Shown: in pieces, positions 45,081 to 56,337 of the stretch
Layout: every line of letters begins with the position of its first letter
Position numbering within the stretch: position 1 is the first letter of the stretch
DNA from: Symmetrospora coprosmae
Taxonomy: Eukaryota > Basidiomycota > Cystobasidiomycetes > Symmetrosporaceae
DNA: 64,000 nt
Assembly: GCA_008802785.1 (NCBI GenBank)
Contig: VUYT01000035.1
Span: 122,130-186,129 of the forward strand
Direction of reading: 5' to 3'
Made by a program: the position numbers and the translations under genes
The notes under the pieces: generated by a model
Told to the model about the DNA's origin: nothing
What the model saw: the letters and a program-made list of their open reading frames with translations, nothing else
The model's database searches: none

Positions 45081-45571
45081 GTGCCAGTCAGGCTCGTCAG
45101 CCCATCACAAGCCCCTTCTGGCGTGGAACCCCATCCTTCTGAATTCCACACGAATCGCATTCGCATCGCCAAACATCCATTCTCCCGACCATCTCAGCCA
45201 GAATTCTCCATGCTGTGTAGCACCATTCCATGAAAGAGACTGCCTTCGCGCGTCTCAGCCGGTGGTAGCTGAGCCAACGTGCACACAATCTCAAGGCCTC
45301 TTCGTCCTTCCTCGTCTTCCGCGCAAAACACGGAGTGCATTATCTTCCAATCTCCCGTCGTCCTTATCGCATCTAGACGCTATAGTCGTGGCTGCGGATA
45401 CAGTCGAGCAATGATGTTCCTTCGCTGCTTTCTGCTCGCTGAAAGGCGTTTACTGCTGGCCTCGTCGAGCCTAATCTGCCAGCAACGGACGCGGCGAGAG
45501 AACGACTGCTCGCCTTTTTGCGGATCGCTGTACATCGCACCAGCTCGGATGAGCCCTTGGCATCCATCCGT
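45081..45571. other. Convergent intergenic region, no gene seen
   Basis: 491 bases between the stops of the MYND gene (+) and the SDHAF1-like gene (-). No RNA gene or repeat is recognised. Confidence 0.35.
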
Positions 45572-46032
45572 CTAGCTCTTCCCGTTCCCTTGAGCGCTTT
45601 GCCCTTCCTTGCCACCGCTCGCTATCCATCCTTCTGCCCATCGCTCTTCGCCATCCGGGACGTGTACGTCTTTGACCCCCGGGCTGCTGTACTGGTCGAG
45701 CATCTTTCTGCCTCTGCGAAGCATGTACTCGACTGTGGCCGTGTCCCGCTTCACGATGCCGCCTCCGAGCGTCTTGGACCGGAATTGGTGCGCCACGAAC
45801 TGGAACCAGTGTGCACGGCGTTCCTATATTTCGGAATTGCGATGCAAAGAAGAGAAGGCGCAGTGCGTGTGAAAAGGATGAGCTGGGTTCTCGGTGCGAT
45901 ATCACGGGTCCTCGGAGGGTCCACTGCGCCCTCTTAAGCTCGCGAGCTCACGATGGGCTTGCGCTGGACGAGACGGAGCCACTGCCTGTAGTGCTTCAGG
46001 ACATCCTTCTGCAGTCCCGATAGGCGTGCCAT
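45572..46032 (-). CDS. SDH6: Succinate dehydrogenase assembly factor 1-like LYR-family protein (Sdh6/SDHAF1)
   Basis: Small mitochondrial factor that helps iron-sulphur transfer to the SDH iron-sulphur subunit. Exons 46032..45952 and 45823..45572 give 110 aa. The intron 45951..45824 has a GTGAGC donor and an AATATAG acceptor, and the frames join to RKPIERRAHWFQFVAHQFRS. The start MARLSGLQKDVLKHYRQWLR matches the SDHAF1 N-terminus (LSGLQKDVLxLYRxxLR), but the first residue of the LYR triad is His here (HYR). The second conserved block is TATVEYMLRRGRKMLDQY. The C-terminal ~35 residues are a non-conserved Gly/Gln-rich extension. Divergent from SEN1 across 263 bases. Confidence 0.85.
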
Positions 46033-46295
46033 GTCATTGCAGGGCGTGCTATGGCTGATATGCGACCGTGCGATGTAGTCGAGAGAGTTGAGGGAAAGAA
46101 GCAAGCAAGGCGAAGTCGCAGAGGTCGCCCATCGTCATCGTCATCGCCGCTTTCACGCTCAGCTCGACTGGGTGCAGGCAGAGCAGCAATATTGATACCG
46201 GCAGCTAAGCAGAAGACACAGTATACGGGCATTGAGAATATGCTCGTCGCTGCTCTGCTTCGCTCAAACCCGTGCTCCTCGTTGCCGCTGTCGCC

Positions 46296-49200
46296 ATGAG
46301 CGCATCAGCAGCAGCAGCAGCAGCAGCACCCTACGCGTCGACATCGACAGGGCCGAGCCTGGCAGAGACGGTGAAGCGCATTGAAGAATGGAAGGACAAT
46401 CCGACAAGCGACAAGCTCAACAAAGAGGTCCCTCAGCTCGCTCTGGAGGCCCTCCTGAAGCAGGAGGACCCGCATTGGTTCTGCCAGCGTCGATGCGACC
46501 GCCGAAGCGCTGGGAGCAATTGGCCCGGGCCCCGGCACGCTGAGGGACGCGAACTGAGAGATGCGGACGGCGAGGCAGGCACATTGACGTCTAGGTGTCC
46601 GATAGGAGAGGAGGAGGACGATGATGTACGGGCAGAGAAGGATCGCCTGCGCGAGATTGCCACCTTCTGCGTGCGCATGGTCGCGTACAAGGCGAGCGGC
46701 AGGGTTGCCGATTGGAAGGCCGCCCTCTACAAGCTCCTGCTCGACTGCCATGCCTGCGTACATGGGTGGGTGCTCGCACAAGCAGAGGTCGGGGACCGCT
46801 TCCTACGTACGCGCTACTCCGAGGAGCAGGTTGCGACTTGGGTCGGTTCGCTGCACCTGCGCGAGCAGGGCCGCGTCAAAGACCATCTCCGTGCGCCAGT
46901 CGAGGGCGACGGCCAACTACCCATACCGCTCATCTACAACATACTCCTCGACCCTGCGCTATACTCTGATCCCGAATTGCACACCCTCCTGTCGGAGCGC
47001 CTATCTGCAATTCCCGTCAACCGCTCGGAATGGCCAACGCCATTCGCGCCACCATCCGGTCTCTTCCTGTTTCTGCTACATCCAGAGGCCAAGCTGCGGA
47101 AATGGGCAGTGCGTCTGGTCAGCCTCTGCGACCCGGTCACAATGGCTGTTTGGGCTCGCAAGGAGGATGCCCTGCCAAAGACCGTCGCACACATCTTCGA
47201 AACCCTCGGCAGGCGAGACCGGGCGCGAGCTGCGGCGGCAGATCAGACCACCTCTTTTCTCGGTATCGCACTCACGCTCGATCAAGAAGCGTTCTGGGCT
47301 GGCATGGCCCGCATCATTGGCCTGCTCACGCCCGACGTGCTCACAGAATCGTTCAGCGGAGGTGGCGACAAGCTCGACATCATCAGGCTAGTCGCTTCAC
47401 ATTTAGGCGACAAGGCAGATCACTGGATCGACGTTCTCCGCACGTTCAGACTGCTTCTCGAGAAGCTCGACGAGCGGACGTGGAGGAACGTAATGGACAA
47501 GAAGGGTAAAGGCAAAGCAAAGGAGGCCACTATCGACCTCACCGAAGCAGACGATCAGATTGACCTTGGCTATGCCGGTGCACGGCTCCACGACGCACTC
47601 GATAACCCTCAATTCGCCAAGTTGCTACAGAAGCTGCCGACGGCTTCCCTTCCCGAACGGTCCAGCATAGGAGAAGCCCTCTTTGGCTGGCTTTATCCAT
47701 TTCTACGATCCTTGCGGACCTCGTCCTATTTTCAGCCCTGTTTTGCGGTCATATCACGCCGCCTCCTCGATGACATGGGTCAGCAGCTGCGCTTCGAGCC
47801 GGCGGCACGAGCGAAGAGCATTAGCGCTGCAATGCAGATCTATCACCAGATGTTCGCCCTGCCCACGGCGGCACCCGTCTCCGACCTATTAAGGGGCGAT
47901 AGTACCCAAGGCGGCACTGGCGCTAGAATCAGTGCGAGCAGGAAAAGATGGCTCTTCCTCGACGAGGCGGAAAAGGATGTCGAACAGCACATTCGCATTA
48001 TTGTGCGCGTTGCATTTGATCGGGTCTACACCTCCGACCCTGTGTGGCAGGATGCATCCAAAGCGGCGAGACTGCTCGTTGCGGATTTGACAGAGAGGGA
48101 TTCGCACGATCTGCGTGAGTACGTCTATGCACTTGCAGATGCCCGGAAGGGTCTTCTCGTCAAGGAGAATCCGCCGCCGTGGCGTCTTCCTGCTTTCTTC
48201 ATGTGCGAAGCCCTCCTGGCCGAGGCCGTAGAGCCTCTCGCTACCTATCCCAATGTCGAGGGCATATCAACCTTCATCCAAGCGCTGGCCATCCACTCTC
48301 ATCTCGCCCGTTTGAGTTCTCGCTCCTGGCTGATTCAGCCGAGCGGCAATGGCAAGGATAGGGTGGAGCCCGACAGGCGGCTCAAGTCCGGCATCAAGGT
48401 TGCGAACGAGGCGCTGGAGCTCTTTTCGGGGCCCATCTGCAAGATCCTCAGGGCACTTGGTGACGAAGATCAATTCCTGATCCGCTCCGTAATCACGAGC
48501 GAAGGCACCGGCGAAGCTCTCACCATCCTTGTTCTTTCGCCCACCGAGTCTGTCGCTGTCGCTGCACAGTCTCTTTTGCGACAAGCGTACGATGTGACGA
48601 CCCGATCCGACTGCATCAAGGCTCTCTTCCAGCACATCCCGGAAGCGGCCCTGCGCGGCATCATTTCGGCTTTACGAACCTTCAAGGACTCGGCCATGCG
48701 GCTGCCCGAAGCCTGCGGGCAGGCGAAACGTCTCGTCCGCTGCCTGACGGACGTCATCAACGTCCTGTGTGACCCCATCGAACGCTTCATCCGGGATGAG
48801 AACTGGGTCGAACAGCACAATGCACAAGTCGCCATCTCCAAGATTTGGAACCTCATGTGCGCGGATATCGCACTCATCTTCGAGCGGACAGAGCACTGGG
48901 CGGCAACCTTTGAGAACGAAGAAATGACAGACTGGGTGAGCGGTCTTTTAACGCCATCAAGGTAAGGTAAACGTGCTGATGGCGCTTCTTACTTCGTTCC
49001 AGATGCGGGACGCGTCCATCTTCATGGACGAGATGCTAGACGAGATTAGAACCTTCGAAGCAGCTGCGACTGGTCACAGTGCTCATTCGCAAGATCCGAC
49101 TCCGCGCAAGATGTCAACACGCGGCCGCGAGATGGTCGAGGCACTGAATGAGCCATTTGGGCGGATGGTCTCCTGGTTCCGCCTCAACGACCGAGACCTA

Positions 49201-52200
49201 GTCGACCGCACCGTCAACATTGCAGTCAAGCTCATCGAACGGTTCGCCAAGGCACGCCTGCCGGTACACCGGGATGTGGTTTCGCGTGTGCGCAATATCA
49301 TGGAGAAGAGCAAAGATGCCAAAAGGCGAAAGGACATGGTGGTGCGACAGGAACAGCTCATGCTCCTGCTTAGTGCCCTCGCCAAGCATCCCGATCATGC
49401 TGAGGAGTTTGCAAACATCGTCGAAGAGGATGAGAGACGGAGGGAGAAGTTGGCACAGAAGAATGCTGAGTCGAGGCAGAAGCCTATGACGCTCGACGAG
49501 AGCGATGACGATGGCGGAATCATGCTCGTGGGGACGAAGGCCGGCCACATGTCGAGTTCTGGGAGCAAGACGACTGCACATGACCGGGGCCGCCCGACTG
49601 CGCCTTTTGCGACTTCGTCGAGCGGCAAATCGGGGCAGACAGCTCAAGGACGTACCTCAACATCGTCGAAGACTAGCGGCATTCCGGGGCGACCGGGCGC
49701 TGTCCCGCTCAAGACCAGCGGTGGCAAACCTACACAGAGGATCAAGACTGCACCGACTCGCATGGGCTCGAAGATGATCTACTCGCATTCAGCTATGCGC
49801 GCTGCGCGCGATGGATCATCGTCCGACGAAGGAGACTGGAGCGACAAGGACCCAAACAAGTTGACTGGGTTGGCTGGATTGGCAGCTGCTCAGGCTAAGC
49901 GCACGCCAGTAGTCCCGCAAATCAAACGGCCAGAAGCACAAAGGCAAACCAAGATGCTGGACCCGCTGAACCCGAGGCGTGGGCAGCAGCCAATGCGGGC
50001 AGGTCAGCGCATCATGACAGCAGCTGAGCAGCAGCAGAAGAGCCAGAACAAGGCTCGCATGCGGTACAACCCAGACTATACAGAACTGCATCGGCAGATC
50101 CTACAGTGGAGCTATCTGCATCAGGGAACCATCCCGCCCGGCAACTTTCGCTTTCCGCGAAGCATCCCTCCGTCCTTCCGGTCAGTTGATCAGTACATCG
50201 AGACTTTCCTGCCACTTTTGCTTCTGGAGTGCTGGAACGAGATCATTACAGCCAGGGAGGAGCTGGAGGCAGGCACGTCCGAGAGCGAGCCAGTGCAAGC
50301 TAGGCTGGGCGGCCGAGCCACTGTCGACGATTTCACCGAACTCTTCATGAGCGTCGAGCGCATGGCAGAGAGGAACCCGTTCTCCGAAAATGATATCGTG
50401 CTTCTCAAAGGCCCGTGCCAGACACTGGGCAAGATCCACCAGATCATCCGGAAGCAGGGCAAGATCGAGTTCGTCGTGCGGTGTCACCTCGGTAAAGACG
50501 ATGGGACCGTTCATCGTGGACTCAGTGTCGGTACCAACTGGACGTTGCACCGTGTCTTGGCGTGAGTTCTCCCATTGGCGGCCTGGTTCAGGGTGGTGGC
50601 TGACCCGAGTAATGCCCTACTGCAGTCTGAGCACTGCGCATCGGGAGTACGCGGCACTCATGGCTCTGCCGTATTACGATCTTCTCGATGAGGTGCTCGA
50701 GCCACCTCACCACATGAAGCCCGAGTGGGGTGAGGATCAGCTCCAGCGCGCAATGAAAGCCTGGAACACCAATTCGCCCCAAGCTGGGGCCATATTATCT
50801 GCAGTCGGTAGTCATGGCTTCTCCCTGATCCAGGGACCGCCAGGAACGGGCAAGACCAAGACGATCCTCGGACTCGTTGGCGCCTTCATCTCGAATCGCG
50901 GACGGCGACCGAATCAGCACAGTCAAGCACCCGAGAAGATTCTGCTGTGCGCACCGAGTAACGCTGCTGTTGATGAAGTAGCAAAGCGTCTCAAGGAGGG
51001 CGTATTCGACTCGGATGGGAACAGAATCGTCCCGAAGGTTGTACGGATTGGCGCCGGCTCCTCAATCAACGTCAGTGTTGCAGACGTCTTTCTCGATAAT
51101 CTGGTGGAAAAGCAGCTTGCCGGTGCGACCGGACAAACGATCGCAGGAGACGCGCAGAACAATATCAACACTGCACGCAGCAGCCTGGTAGCGCTCAAAG
51201 CTCAGCGAGAGGAGAAGAAAGCCGAGAAAGCCAATGCATTGACCAATACCGCGCTTATGATCAAGCTCGGAGGCGAGATCTCAATGCTCACCTCCCAAAT
51301 CAACGACCTGGGTGACCGCCTGGACAGAGAGCGTGATCGTCTGACGCAGTCGAACCGGGCGATGGAATCGCAGAAGCGCAAAGTCCGCGCTGAAATTCTC
51401 GCCGACGCCGATGTCATCTGTGCAACTCTGTCTGGATCCGGCCACGACTACCTGGCCAACATCGATTTTGAGACAGTCATCATCGATGAGGCAGCTCAGT
51501 CCGTTGAGATCAGCTCGCTGATTCCGCTCAAGTACAACTGTCAGCGATGCATTATGGTTGGAGGTCAGTCAGGCCGCTAAGGATGGGTAGCTGCTCGAGA
51601 TCCTGGCACTGACGAAGATTGCGTGTAGATCCAAATCAGCTCCCGCCTACAGTCAAATCTAGGGAAGCCACGAATGCCGGCTATAATCGCAGTCTTTTTG
51701 TCAGGCTGCACAATGCTGCTCCTGAAGCGACTCATTTGCTCAGCATCCAGTACCGTATGCATCCCGACATTAGCAGCTTCCCGAGCAAGGCCTTCTACGA
51801 GTCACGTCTGTCCGATGGACCAAACATGGCTACAGTTACACAGCAGCCATGGCACCACGATGGCGCCGGCGGGCAGTTCCCTCCGTACGCCTTTCTGCAC
51901 GTCCGGGGTGGAAGGGAGGAGCGTGCGAAGCATCACTCCCTCTTCAATTATCAAGAAGCTGCGCTTGCAGTCGCTCTGTACGCGCGGCTTCTCCAGGTGT
52001 GCAAAGACGTCAATCTCGACTACCGCGTCGGTGTCATTACGGCCTACAAGGGACAGGTACTCGAGCTGCGCAAGCAGTTCAGACGCAGATTTGGCGAAGA
52101 GATCCTCAACAAGGTCGATTTCAACACCGTTGACGGTTTCCAGGGTCAAGAAAAGGACATTATCATCCTCTCGTGCGTGCGAGGCGGAAAGGAGGAAGGC

Positions 52201-53217
52201 GGAGGGATTGGTTTCCTGTCGGACGTACGACGAATGAATGTCGCTCTTACTCGAGCCCGCTCGTCCCTCTTCATCCTGGGCGACTCGAAGGCTCTCCGCG
52301 CAAACGAGCACTGGAGCAAGCTGGTCGAGGACGCAACGGAGCGTGGCATGCTCCGCGAGGTCGACCCGTTGTCCTTTGCGCTCAACGCGCAGGTCGCGCA
52401 GCAAATGCAGCCGCACAAGGCCATGGTTGCTAGGAAGACGAGCGGGCCAAGAGGCAAGGTGATCCCCAGCCCGAGCAAGCAGATCCTTCCCGCTCCGCTG
52501 GGTCTAATGACGCCCGCGGAGATGGCAAGGAACAAGATGAGCGTGCCGAGTAGCAGCGTCGGTACCGGTGCTGGTTCAGCAGGCGGAGACAGCATCTCGG
52601 TCGGGATTGGCATCAAGCGGCGGCTGATTGGAAACATGGTCAAGCAGGAGGAGGATGCCGAGGCGGACCGCGGTTCTGCCATGCCTGGCCCTGGCGCCAA
52701 GAGGATCAAGACAGAAGAGGCAGGGCCAGGTGCGACCAGCAGCAATGCCGCAGCTGACTTCGCGCCCAAGAAGACCGTCGTTGTCAAGCGCGAGGAGGAG
52801 GAGGAGGGTGAGATTCCCGAAGATGGCATGCAGGGTGTCGAATACACGCACGCCGCTGCACCACTCCAGCAGAAGCTGCCACCTGGCCCTATCGCCGGAC
52901 CACGGAAAGCGGAAGCGGTCGGCGGAGGGATGAAGCTAGGCGCGCCGGCGTCCATTACCTCTACAGGCACGTCGTCTAGTATCAGTGCACCCCCTCCCTC
53001 TGTCGGAAAGCCCGCCACCGCTTTCACCTCGACAAACGGTCCCGCCCAGCCCGCCAAAACATCACAACTCGTTGCGCCAAAGAAGCCGGCGGCATCGTCT
53101 ATGTTCATTGCGCGGAAGGTGTGTCGTCAGCGGCCAAGAGATCGCCCCTCGTCCTGCTAATGTTGTTTCGTCTACGTATCTCGACAGCGCCCGGCCGTCC
53201 CAGCTCGACGACCTTGA
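46296..53217 (+). CDS. SEN1: Sen1-type superfamily 1 RNA/DNA helicase
   Basis: Nuclear helicase that terminates RNA polymerase II transcription of non-coding RNAs and resolves R-loops. Exons 46296..48935, 49003..50561, 50626..51563, 51629..53118 and 53188..53217 give 2218 aa, within the family range. The N-terminal ~880 residues are the helical domain (WHATFENEEMTDW-like end at exon 1). HREYAALMALPYYDLLDEVL opens the helicase core. Walker A GPPGTGKT is at 1470-1477, motif II DEAAQ begins at D1687, DPNQLPPTV spans a splice site, and QYRMHPDIS, VDGFQGQEKDIIILSCVR and VALTRARSSLFILGD follow. The tail is low complexity with basic stretches. The last intron is supported by a CTGCTAATG branch and gives the end FIARKRPAVPARRP; reading through instead would stop at 53160. 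Confidence 0.92.
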
Positions 53218-53741
53218 TGCCATCCGCCGAAGTCTTTTGCCAGCAAAGCGTGTCTCGGACTCGTGCCCACTCGCTCTCGCAGCATTCAATACCATCATTC
53301 ACGCAGATGTTCTGCAGCTCATGCACATTCTCGATACCAGCACTTCGCAGCGATTCGGAGAGTGTCGTTGTTGTACTTTAGTCGGCATTATTAGCAGAAG
53401 ACTAGCAATACAGCCCTCGCGCATGGTCCGCAGCAGCAATTCAGGTTGTAGACGGACGAGCAGAGGACCAGGCGCTTATAGATACATCAGGAGATCTGGG
53501 CGTAATGTTCCGATAAGTACAAGCCCGGGAACAACAGAGAGGAGAGGACATTCGAAGGAAACGGTATTGGCAGACACGACAGGCCTACAGGCCATGCCAT
53601 TGGGTCCAGTCGGCCAGGCTGCTTCACTGCAGCTCCATGCCTTCGACAGGCTCTTCCTCCCGAGTGATGACGTTAGCCAGGCCAGAGGTCGGAGGTGGAG
53701 ATGTCACTGCGGTATCACCGACGATTAAGGGAGACAGCGCA
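53218..53741. other. Convergent intergenic region, no gene seen
   Basis: 524 bases between the SEN1 stop (+) and the IGO1 stop (-). If the last SEN1 intron is not used, its 3' untranslated region starts at 53161. Confidence 0.35.
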
Positions 53742-54977
53742 TCAGCGATGGGAAACGGATGTAGAAGGGGGCACAGGGTATAATCGCAACCCACCAGATC
53801 CGCTGGACGTCTGTGCCTCGCCTGCGCTTGGTCTCCGCATATGCTGGGTGCGGCCGGCCTGGTTGCCCGTCGTCGCCCCGATCATGGCGTTATTGCTGCC
53901 GAGGGCCGAGCCAGAAGTAGTCGTTCCCATTGCGTCCTGTTCGCGGTTAGCGAGCGGGTTCTGCGTGTAGTTGAGGCCGGATCCAGACGATGACGCGCCG
54001 CCAAACCCTCCCGCGCCGCTGGAGCCCGTGGGCGAGGTGGACGAGACGAGGTGCTGGCTGTTGTGAGCGTGCGAGTGAGCGAGCGGGAACGAGCCAAAGG
54101 TGCGTGTGGGGCTGGTAGCGAGAGGCTGCGAGGCGCCGACTCCCACGCCGACGCGACCGGGGGACATGCTGAGGTTGGCTGAGCTGTCATCGTTCATGCC
54201 TGATCCGCCGGCGGGGCCGGCGAGGGGAATGGCACCGGGGATGGCTGGAGTGCTGTTCGTGCTGCCGCTGCTAAAGCCTCCACCGCCGAGCGAGCTTGAC
54301 GGGGTGCCCGTGCCGGAGCCCGTGGGCGGCGAGCCAGACAGCCCGGCAGCGGCGGGCGAGGGGGACGCGTGTGGGATGGCCTCTGGCGTAGGAATCTCCT
54401 TGCCATACTCCTTCTGCTTGCCTGCTTTGGCCAGGGCATAGTCGCCGGAGTCTGCAGGGTGAGATGAGGGGACCCGATCAGGGAGGGATGGTTCGCGTTA
54501 GCGTCCCAGCAGGTGCAGGTGACCAGGGCCGGGCAGACCGAGGCGAGCTGCTGCGACAGCGGCACGACACAGCCATAGCAGCAGCAGCAGCATGATAGTG
54601 AAGAAGATGAAGCCCTCACCAAAGTACTTGCGCTCCTGGCGTGCGAGGAAAGGAGTGGGCGGTGTCCACCAAGACGAGCGTCAGCGCCGGAGCTGTCTCA
54701 CCTCCCTCACTCACCCTGCCATGATATGCGAATGAGACCCACCTGAACCTTGTTGACGGATCTCGAAGGGAGCTTGCCATACATCCTGAATGCTTGCTGC
54801 TCCGCTGGCGTCAGCTTGGAGATGTCGACCTTGTTCCTGGCAGGGCAGGCAGGCAGGCAGGCAGGCAGGCAGCAATGACGATGTGGCCGTCGCCGTCAGC
54901 GCCTGGACGAGGACCATCCACGCAGCTGCCCCCATCGACACCAGTACATGCACAACTGACCTCTGTGCTGGCAACAT
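53742..54977 (-). CDS. IGO1: Endosulfine-family protein Igo1 (PP2A-B55 inhibitor)
   Basis: When phosphorylated by Greatwall/Rim15, endosulfines inhibit PP2A-B55 and support mitotic entry, quiescence and mRNA stability. Exons 54977..54961, 54836..54743, 54636..54621 and 54451..53742 give 278 aa. After splicing the core reads RNKVDISKLTPAEQQAFRMY, GKLPSRSVNKVQERKYFDSG, DYALAKAGK. The target serine is S44 in FDSGDYA. The first coding exon is 17 nt and the third is a 16-nt microexon coding ERKYF; the invariant FDSGDY motif is split between it and exon 4. A long C-terminal extension (~220 residues) is Ser/Gly/Pro/Thr-rich and not conserved. The 3' splice site of intron 1 is fed by a tetranucleotide microsatellite. 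The conserved core makes the identity secure. Confidence 0.9.
54844..54872. repeat. (GGCA)7 tetranucleotide microsatellite
   Basis: About seven GGCA units on the + strand, reading as a TGCC run on the minus strand. It sits 8-36 bases upstream of the IGO1 intron 1 acceptor at 54836/54837, where a polypyrimidine tract is expected. Confidence 0.9.
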
Positions 54978-55471
54978 GGCGGGCTAGCTACTCCTGCGCT
55001 GGGCTGACAGTCAAGTCCCAAGTCGGGCGAGCTGGGTGGAGAAGGGCGAAGGCGCGCAGTCGGGCAGACACAAGCGCGTCTGCGACAGAAGAGTCGGCAG
55101 TACGAGTATGATGTGCGCCAATGACTAGTCGTGGATGTGCTGGCTTGAAGTGTCGGCCGTCTCTTTGCTTGTGCGTCGGGCAAAGGCGACAGTAGTTGCA
55201 CTACTAAGTTAGGCCCGGCGAGGGAGGGAGAGGCTGCAAGCGGAAACAGCACAGGCAGGCACCTGTACAGACATCCTGGTTGAAGTAGGATCGTTTACAG
55301 CATTAAGCATATCAGGCGATATGGCAGCGCACGACTGTCACGACCTCCAATGCGAGACTCCCTGATCCCCAACAACGCGAAGCCGTTTGGCCCAACTCCC
55401 GAAGCTATCCTCCTGTGCTGTATCTCGTCAAGCCTATATGCATGGGCATGCGCGTATGCGCGTTGGAGCGT
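54978..55471. promoter_or_regulatory. IGO1 promoter and 3' flank of the secreted-protein gene
   Basis: 494 bases between two minus-strand genes. No exon with family features is seen on either strand. Confidence 0.4.
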
Positions 55472-56337
55472 CTACGACTGGAGATAAAGCTGAGGGCAAA
55501 CCTTGGGAACGGCACAGACAATCTCGGCGCCCTGTGACGGCCGGAAGCGTGTCAGCCCGAAGTCACGTCCGACGGAATATACATTATTGTATGCGGGCAA
55601 CTGACGTAGTTTATGCCCTGCCTGGCGGCACAGTCTCCAAGTGGAAGCCATCGCTGAACAGCCTCGAGGGTGGACCACGGGTTGTAGTTGAACATGAGCG
55701 GGGTTTTGGCATCGGTACCCCGCTTGACCGTGTTGACGAGTTCTGCAGCACGGGACGCCGGTAAGCCCTGACACACAGATCCGCAGCGCAACTAGTAGGA
55801 TAGTGTCGGCGCCACGCACTCTCGAAATGGACAGTGGGCACAAGAGCGCCAGCACCGCGGACGCCAAAACCAATGACGACGCCATCCCATTTCTTCTCCT
55901 TGAGTGCTCGCTCGAGGGGAGCCATGCCCTGATTCACATCGAACTAATCAGCTAAGAACCGCTTGTGCAAGCGCGACGTGTGCAAACAAGCTGCACGCAC
56001 CTCCTCAGGACCGAAGAAGAGCTCCTTTGTGTTGTAGCCGGCCGCGACGAGCTTCTTGAGCTCCTCAGAGAGGCCAGCTGCAGCCTCGTCGCCCGGGTGC
56101 TGAGCCGTAACGAGAGGGTGGTAGGGAGGGAAGCCGCTGGTGACCACGCAAGAAGGTCAGCTCGCAGGCTCCCGGATCTTACAGCGACCATCCTCAGACC
56201 CACGTAAACAAGATGTTGTACTTCTGACAGTTCTTGTCGGTAGCGCGGGTGATGAGCTCGCCAGAGACGGTGAACGAGGAAAGGAGGGTGGCAGCGAGGA
56301 GAGGGATGGAGAGGAGGAGTGCCTTGAGCGAGAACAT
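55472..56337 (-). CDS. Small secreted fungal protein of unknown function
   Basis: Exons 56337..56204, 56136..56001, 55928..55820, 55742..55606 and 55531..55472 give 191 aa. Residues 1-26 are a signal peptide (MFSLKALLLSIPLLAATLLS...). The mature protein has FTWTGFPPYHPLVTAQHPGD, AGLSEELKKLVAAGYNTKEL, KKWDGVVIGFGVRGAGALVP, LVNTVKRGTDAKTPLMFNYN and a late Cys trio (GDC...VCAVPKVC). I recall this layout in uncharacterised small proteins found across fungi, some without a signal peptide; no activity is assigned. The last intron is supported by a GGCTGAC branch and a CAG acceptor; reading through would end at 55552 with a different tail. Extracellular or vacuolar location is inference from the signal peptide. 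Confidence 0.7.

Noticed and set aside
45518-45937. 139-residue + strand frame
   Set aside because: It is antisense to the SDHAF1-like gene, whose conserved blocks explain the sequence.
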